From Actinomycetota bacterium (GTDB lineage: Bacteria; Actinomycetota; Actinomycetes; Nanopelagicales; Nanopelagicaceae): a stretch of DNA of 26,728 nt. Positions 23,344-26,728 of this stretch are shown in pieces. A program made the translations under genes and the position numbers. Under the pieces are notes generated by a model that was given only the letters and a program-made list of their open reading frames with translations, was not told the origin of the DNA and made no database searches. Numbering within the stretch: the stretch's first letter is position 1; every line of letters starts with the position of its first letter. The stretch covers positions 1 to 26,728 of the forward strand of contig SYAM01000043.1 in assembly GCA_005787645.1 (NCBI GenBank), in the 5' to 3' direction.

Positions 23344-23381
23344 GATTTGGTGACGTTCAGATTCTTGGACGTCACCAAATC
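23344..23381 (+). terminator. Strong hairpin between binding-protein and permease genes (attenuating terminator or 3'-end stabiliser)
   Basis: GATTTGGTGACGT and ACGTCACCAAATC form a perfect 13-bp stem, and four inner pairs (two of them G-U) can extend it, leaving the 4-base loop ATTC. It begins 16 bases after the binding-protein stop and is followed by ACTATTTTC. Such hairpins after binding-protein genes commonly stop part of transcription and protect the upstream mRNA, so that more binding protein than permease is made. Confidence 0.75.
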
Positions 23382-23413
23382 ACTATTTTCGGACCTACTC
23401 CCACTATTGTGTA

Positions 23414-24367
23414 ATGAAACAGGTGTATAGAATGCAGAGCGTGGCTACAGCTCAACGAGTACAAAAATCTCAAGTTGGCCAACGTAAAAAACTGAAGCGA
23501 AACGATAGATTCTGGCTCTCTATATTCATTTCTCCTAACTTGTTGATGTACACACTTTTTATTTTGGTGCCATCTGTAGCAGGAATTCTCCTTAGCTTCT
23601 GTGAATGGAATATTCTCGGCCCAATCAATTGGGTTGGCCTAGAAAACTATCGACGATTGGCTGATGATGAATTATTATTGCCGGCATTTAGTCGAACTCT
23701 GCAGTTCTTGATATTAGGTGTGCTGCCAACGGTCTTTGGCGGATTCTTGATTGCGGTGCTTTTGAATTGGAAAGTGAAAGGCATTGGCATATTCCGAGCC
23801 ATGTTCTTCTTACCACTAACTATTTCAAGTGCGGTAGCGGGAATCGCTTGGTCGAGTATCTTCAATCCAGAGGCTGGATGGATCAATCGCATTTTGAAGA
23901 TTTTTGGAATCACCGGACCAGAGTGGCTCGCTAGCGTCTCCTGGGCTCTCCCTTCGGTAACCATCATTGTGATCTGGTTATCGCTGCCGCTGGTGATAAT
24001 TCTGTATCTGGCGGGTTTACAACGAATTTCTCCTGAGATTCTGGAAGCTGCCGCACTTGATGGCGCAAATGCCTGGCAACGAGTTTGGCAAATAATATTT
24101 CCCTGTGTTTCTGCAACCACGATTTTGGTCATAGCAATCGAGATTCTCGCTTTCCTCTCATCGCCTTTCGAAATCTCACTGTTGATGGTTCAGGGTGGAC
24201 CGCTAGATTCAACGACATCTCTTGCTTATTACGCATACAAGATGGCTTTCGAGCAATTCGAAGTCGGTTATTCAGCTGCATTGGTAATGGTTCAGTTCTT
24301 TGCTTTACTCGCTGTAGCACTTCCAATAATTCAGTTCCGCAGATACCGAAGAGTTAGGGGGAGATAA
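23414..24367 (+). CDS. Sugar ABC transporter permease (MalF-like, CUT1)
   Basis: Inner-membrane permease subunit, 317 residues, with about six hydrophobic segments (the first at about residues 34-55, FISPNLLMYTLFILVPSVAGILLSF) and the cytoplasmic EAA loop that docks the ATPase (EAAALDGANAWQRVWQIIFP, about residue 215-234). The first 30 residues are basic and polar. The start is uncertain: ATG at 23414 has no ribosome site and lies 3 bases after TATTGT (23405-23410), a possible -10 box; ATG at 23432, preceded by AGGTGTATAGA, is an alternative that would suit a start site near 23417. It forms a heterodimer with the next gene product. No ATPase gene is adjacent. Confidence 0.93.
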   Translation: MKQVYRMQSVATAQRVQKSQVGQRKKLKRNDRFWLSIFISPNLLMYTLFILVPSVAGILLSFCEWNILGPINWVGLENYRRLADDELLLPAFSRTLQFLILGVLPTVFGGFLIAVLLNWKVKGIGIFRAMFFLPLTISSAVAGIAWSSIFNPEAGWINRILKIFGITGPEWLASVSWALPSVTIIVIWLSLPLVIILYLAGLQRISPEILEAAALDGANAWQRVWQIIFPCVSATTILVIAIEILAFLSSPFEISLLMVQGGPLDSTTSLAYYAYKMAFEQFEVGYSAALVMVQFFALLAVALPIIQFRRYRRVRGR

Positions 24368-24369
24368 AC

Positions 24370-25227
24370 TTGGCTAGCACGGTGCTCTTTACTCAGAAAA
24401 GGTCGGCGAATTTCCTTCGCTACTCAGTGATTACCCTTCTATCTGTTCTCTTTATATTCCCTCTGATTTACCTGATTTCCGGTTCGTTAATGAGTTTGGA
24501 TGAGGTTCAGGTTTATCCGCCCCGCCTCCTTCCTTCATCATTGAATTGGGAAAATTTTGTAGAGGCGTTTTCAGTGATGACGCCGCGTATCTTCTTTAAC
24601 ACCCTATTTTTCACCTTTGGCATTCTGATACTGCAATTGATACTTTCTTTTACCGCAGGCTTTGCACTTGCAAAGATGCCGTTCAAATACGCAGCGCTCA
24701 TTGTGGCACTTTTTGCGATTCCAGTCTTTCTCCCCACCAATATCTCGATTATTCCGCTCTACCTAGTTACCTATAAATTAGGTCTGCTGAACACTTGGGG
24801 CGGAATGATTCTGCCAATCGTGGGATCTACTGCATTCGGAACACTTTTATTCCGTCAATTCATGGTCAATTTTCCTGATGGATTGATTGATGCAGCACGT
24901 ATAGATGGTGCAAGTTGGCCGCGAGTGCTATTTCGAATCGTTCTTCCACTTGCCAAACCACCGATTGCTTCCTATTCCGCAATCACCTTCTTAACTGCGT
25001 GGAATATGTACATTTGGCCACTTATGGTGGGTAGTAGAGAAGAACTTCGAGTGGCAACGGTGCAACTAGCACCGCTCATCGCTGGGGGTACGGGCTTCTA
25101 CGGCAAAGTGGGCCCGAACGTCACCTATGCTGCCGCCCTGTTGAGTGCCTTACCGGTGGTGCTCTTCTTCCTTTGGGCACAACGCTGGTTCATTAATGCA
25201 ATTGCAGGCACTGGTAACGATTCATAA
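24370..25227 (+). CDS. Sugar ABC transporter permease (MalG-like, CUT1)
   Basis: Second permease subunit, 285 residues, with about six hydrophobic segments (first at about residues 16-36, VITLLSVLFIFPLIYLISGSL), the SFTAGFALAKMPFK segment and the EAA-type loop DAARIDGASWPRVLFRIVLP at about residues 176-195. The start is a TTG at 24370, two bases after the upstream stop; GGGGAG precedes it by 6 bases and the product matches the family start. It overlaps the oxidoreductase gene by one base (TAATG), so the latter is almost certainly co-expressed with the transporter. Confidence 0.93.
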   Translation: MASTVLFTQKRSANFLRYSVITLLSVLFIFPLIYLISGSLMSLDEVQVYPPRLLPSSLNWENFVEAFSVMTPRIFFNTLFFTFGILILQLILSFTAGFALAKMPFKYAALIVALFAIPVFLPTNISIIPLYLVTYKLGLLNTWGGMILPIVGSTAFGTLLFRQFMVNFPDGLIDAARIDGASWPRVLFRIVLPLAKPPIASYSAITFLTAWNMYIWPLMVGSREELRVATVQLAPLIAGGTGFYGKVGPNVTYAAALLSALPVVLFFLWAQRWFINAIAGTGNDS

Positions 25228-26453
25228 TGACTGACAAACTTGGTATAGCGATTGTTGGTTGCGGCTTTATGGGTCGTCGCCACATGTTGGGATTTAATGC
25301 GCTGCATAAGGCTGGAAAACTCGAGGGTGAATTAGTGGCCCTACTCGATATCAATGCAGAAACTGCCAACAAATTGGCAGATGAGACATTCACATTGATG
25401 GGAGCCAGGCCCGATATTTACACCTCTATTGATGAGTTATTGAAAGATGATCGAGTCGAAGCTATTGACATAGTTACCGATCCGCGCACTCATCACACGA
25501 TTGCGATTAAAGCGATGGAAGCGGGACGTCATGTGCTCTGTGAGAAGCCATTGGCATTGACTATGAAGACTGGTCGGATGATGGTGGAAGCTGCTGAGCG
25601 CACAGGAATGGTGCTTGGTACAGCCGAAAATTACCGTCGCGGTGGTGCTAACCGTGTGGCGAAAGCAGTTATTGATTCTGGAATGCTCGGCAAGTTACAT
25701 CTAATGCTCGAATTTTGGGCAGGTGGCGATGACAAAATCATTATCAGTAAGTGGCGCCATATGAAGGATACCGGAGCAATCGGACTTGATATGAGCATTC
25801 ACTATGCCGACATCATTGAATACTACGTTGGTCCAATAGAGCGAGTGTGGGGACGAGGGATCATCGCAGAGCCTACCCGAACCACAGCCGACGGTTCAGA
25901 GACCATCACACCAACGGGCGAAGATGCACTTTTTGCAAGCATGCAAACCAAAGATGGCGTTGATGTGCAATACACCTACCTACCATCAGGACTTGGAAAG
26001 CGTTATCAGCAGCGAAGTCTGCACGGAACACTTGGTTCGATGACAGTTCCTCCAGATCGATCTGATGGAGATGTAGTCGTTCACCTCGCTGATCGTGAAT
26101 TGATAGGTAGCGAATTGATTGCTGAGTTAAAAAAGCGTGGTGCATTCATCAACATAAACGAAGTCACCAGGGCGGTCCTTGGTCCCGATGGCACAGGTGG
26201 TAAGGGCGCTGCGTGGGCTGATGTAGATGCTGGCTATCTTGCGGTGGAGATTGCCGATTTCATTGACGCCGTTATGCAAAAACGAGCTCCAGAGGTCGAT
26301 GGCATAGGTGGACTTCGTGCGCTCGCCGTGGTCTATGCCATCCTCGAATCAGGCGTAGCCAAACGCGAGGTTTCTGTGAATGAGGTACTCGATGGCAGAC
26401 TTCATGCATATCAAGATGAGATTGATGCTGCTATGGATAATCTCAAAGGATGA
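25227..26453 (+). CDS. Gfo/Idh/MocA family oxidoreductase
   Basis: NAD(P)-dependent sugar or inositol dehydrogenase family, 408 residues. The N-terminal Rossmann fold has GIAIVGCGFMGRRH (glycines at about 11-16) and the family signature CEKPLAL with Lys107. In the C-terminal beta-sheet domain GLDMSIHYADIIEYYVG supplies Asp188 and His192, the usual proton-relay pair. It starts one base inside the permease stop codon. Position directly behind a sugar importer and near a mutarotase suggests oxidation of the imported sugar or of a derived polyol, but glycosidase members of this family exist too, so the reaction is not certain. The VOC gene follows after 13 bases. Confidence 0.9.
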   Translation: MTDKLGIAIVGCGFMGRRHMLGFNALHKAGKLEGELVALLDINAETANKLADETFTLMGARPDIYTSIDELLKDDRVEAIDIVTDPRTHHTIAIKAMEAGRHVLCEKPLALTMKTGRMMVEAAERTGMVLGTAENYRRGGANRVAKAVIDSGMLGKLHLMLEFWAGGDDKIIISKWRHMKDTGAIGLDMSIHYADIIEYYVGPIERVWGRGIIAEPTRTTADGSETITPTGEDALFASMQTKDGVDVQYTYLPSGLGKRYQQRSLHGTLGSMTVPPDRSDGDVVVHLADRELIGSELIAELKKRGAFININEVTRAVLGPDGTGGKGAAWADVDAGYLAVEIADFIDAVMQKRAPEVDGIGGLRALAVVYAILESGVAKREVSVNEVLDGRLHAYQDEIDAAMDNLKG

Positions 26454-26466
26454 ATAGGTGAAGAAA

Positions 26467-26728
26467 TGAGCGAAGAGTTGAAATTCCATCAAGTGGCATA
26501 TGTCGTCAAAGATTTGGATACCGCAGTGAGACAGTGGGCCGATAATTTGGGAATTGGACCGTGGACCGTCTATACCTTGAAAGCGCCAGGGTTACGTGAC
26601 TGCATATATAAAGGTACAAAAACTGAGTTCAGCCTACGTCACGCGATGGCATTTGCTGGCAACATGCAATTTGAATTAGTACAGCCTCTTGATGGTCCCT
26701 CTATCTTCAAAGATCAACTCGAGACAAT
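26467..26728 (+). CDS. VOC (glyoxalase/dioxygenase) superfamily protein, 3'-truncated by the window
   Basis: The first 87 residues of a protein that runs off the window. It starts SEELKFHQVAYVVKDLDTAVRQWADNLGIGPW, the first beta-alpha-beta unit of the vicinal-oxygen-chelate fold, with His8 as candidate metal ligand; MQFELVQPLDGPS supplies the Glu that would complete a half-site. AGGTGAAG lies shortly before the ATG as ribosome site, 13 bases after the oxidoreductase stop. Such proteins often act as epimerases, lactone-processing or glyoxalase-like enzymes; with only half of the gene the reaction cannot be told. Confidence 0.85.

Noticed and set aside
1..26728. CRISPR arrays, insertion sequences, prophage, defence systems, rRNA or tRNA genes
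   Set aside because: No regularly spaced repeats, transposase or integrase motifs, or tRNA/rRNA-like sequences were seen; gaps are too short to hide most of them.

Overview
The window looks like chromosome of a small-genome actinobacterium of moderate, not high, GC. The HspR/HAIR-controlled dnaK-grpE-dnaJ-hspR operon, a DUF3073 protein next to purM, a PurF with an N-terminal propeptide, many GTG starts, very tight gene packing (1-bp and 4-bp stop/start overlaps) and -10 boxes placed just before start codons all fit. The combination resembles the freshwater acI lineage (Candidatus Nanopelagicales). That placement is inference; no rRNA or marker tree is available here.

Layout. 70-3743: heat-shock operon with a HAIR operator in front of dnaK and the repressor gene hspR as last gene. 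3763-4299: pyrE, convergent with a DedA membrane protein gene (4303-4920, minus). 5050-13028: purine biosynthesis, purA-purD-purB-purC followed by purS-purQ-purL, the second block having its own apparent start-proximal promoter. 13018-16653: a sugar-acid catabolic islet on the minus strand (DHDPS/NAL-family lyase, IlvD/Edd-type dehydratase) with a divergent IclR regulator, lying between purL and purF. 16673-20264: purF, purM, a short DUF3073 gene and a conserved actinobacterial protein of unknown function. 20281-26728: a second carbohydrate cluster with a galactonate-dehydratase-like enolase-superfamily enzyme, a RhaM-type mutarotase, a sugar ABC transporter (binding protein plus two permeases, no ATPase), a Gfo/Idh/MocA oxidoreductase and the start of a VOC-fold protein cut by the window end.

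How the parts work together. The purine genes encode PurF, PurD, PurSQL, PurM, PurC, PurB and PurA; formyltransferase, PurE/K and PurH are not in the window. The two catabolic blocks together supply importer, mutarotase, dehydrogenase, two unrelated aldonate dehydratases and a keto-deoxy-acid lyase/dehydratase, which is most of a non-phosphorylating (Entner-Doudoroff-like) sugar-oxidation route. Whether both blocks serve one pathway is a hypothesis.

No rRNA, tRNA, CRISPR, insertion sequence or phage gene was seen. No gene-free stretch exceeds 300 bases; the longest are 21812-21974 (rich in inverted repeats), 1-151 (HAIR operator; nothing recognised in 1-69), 4921-5049 and 13924-14040.
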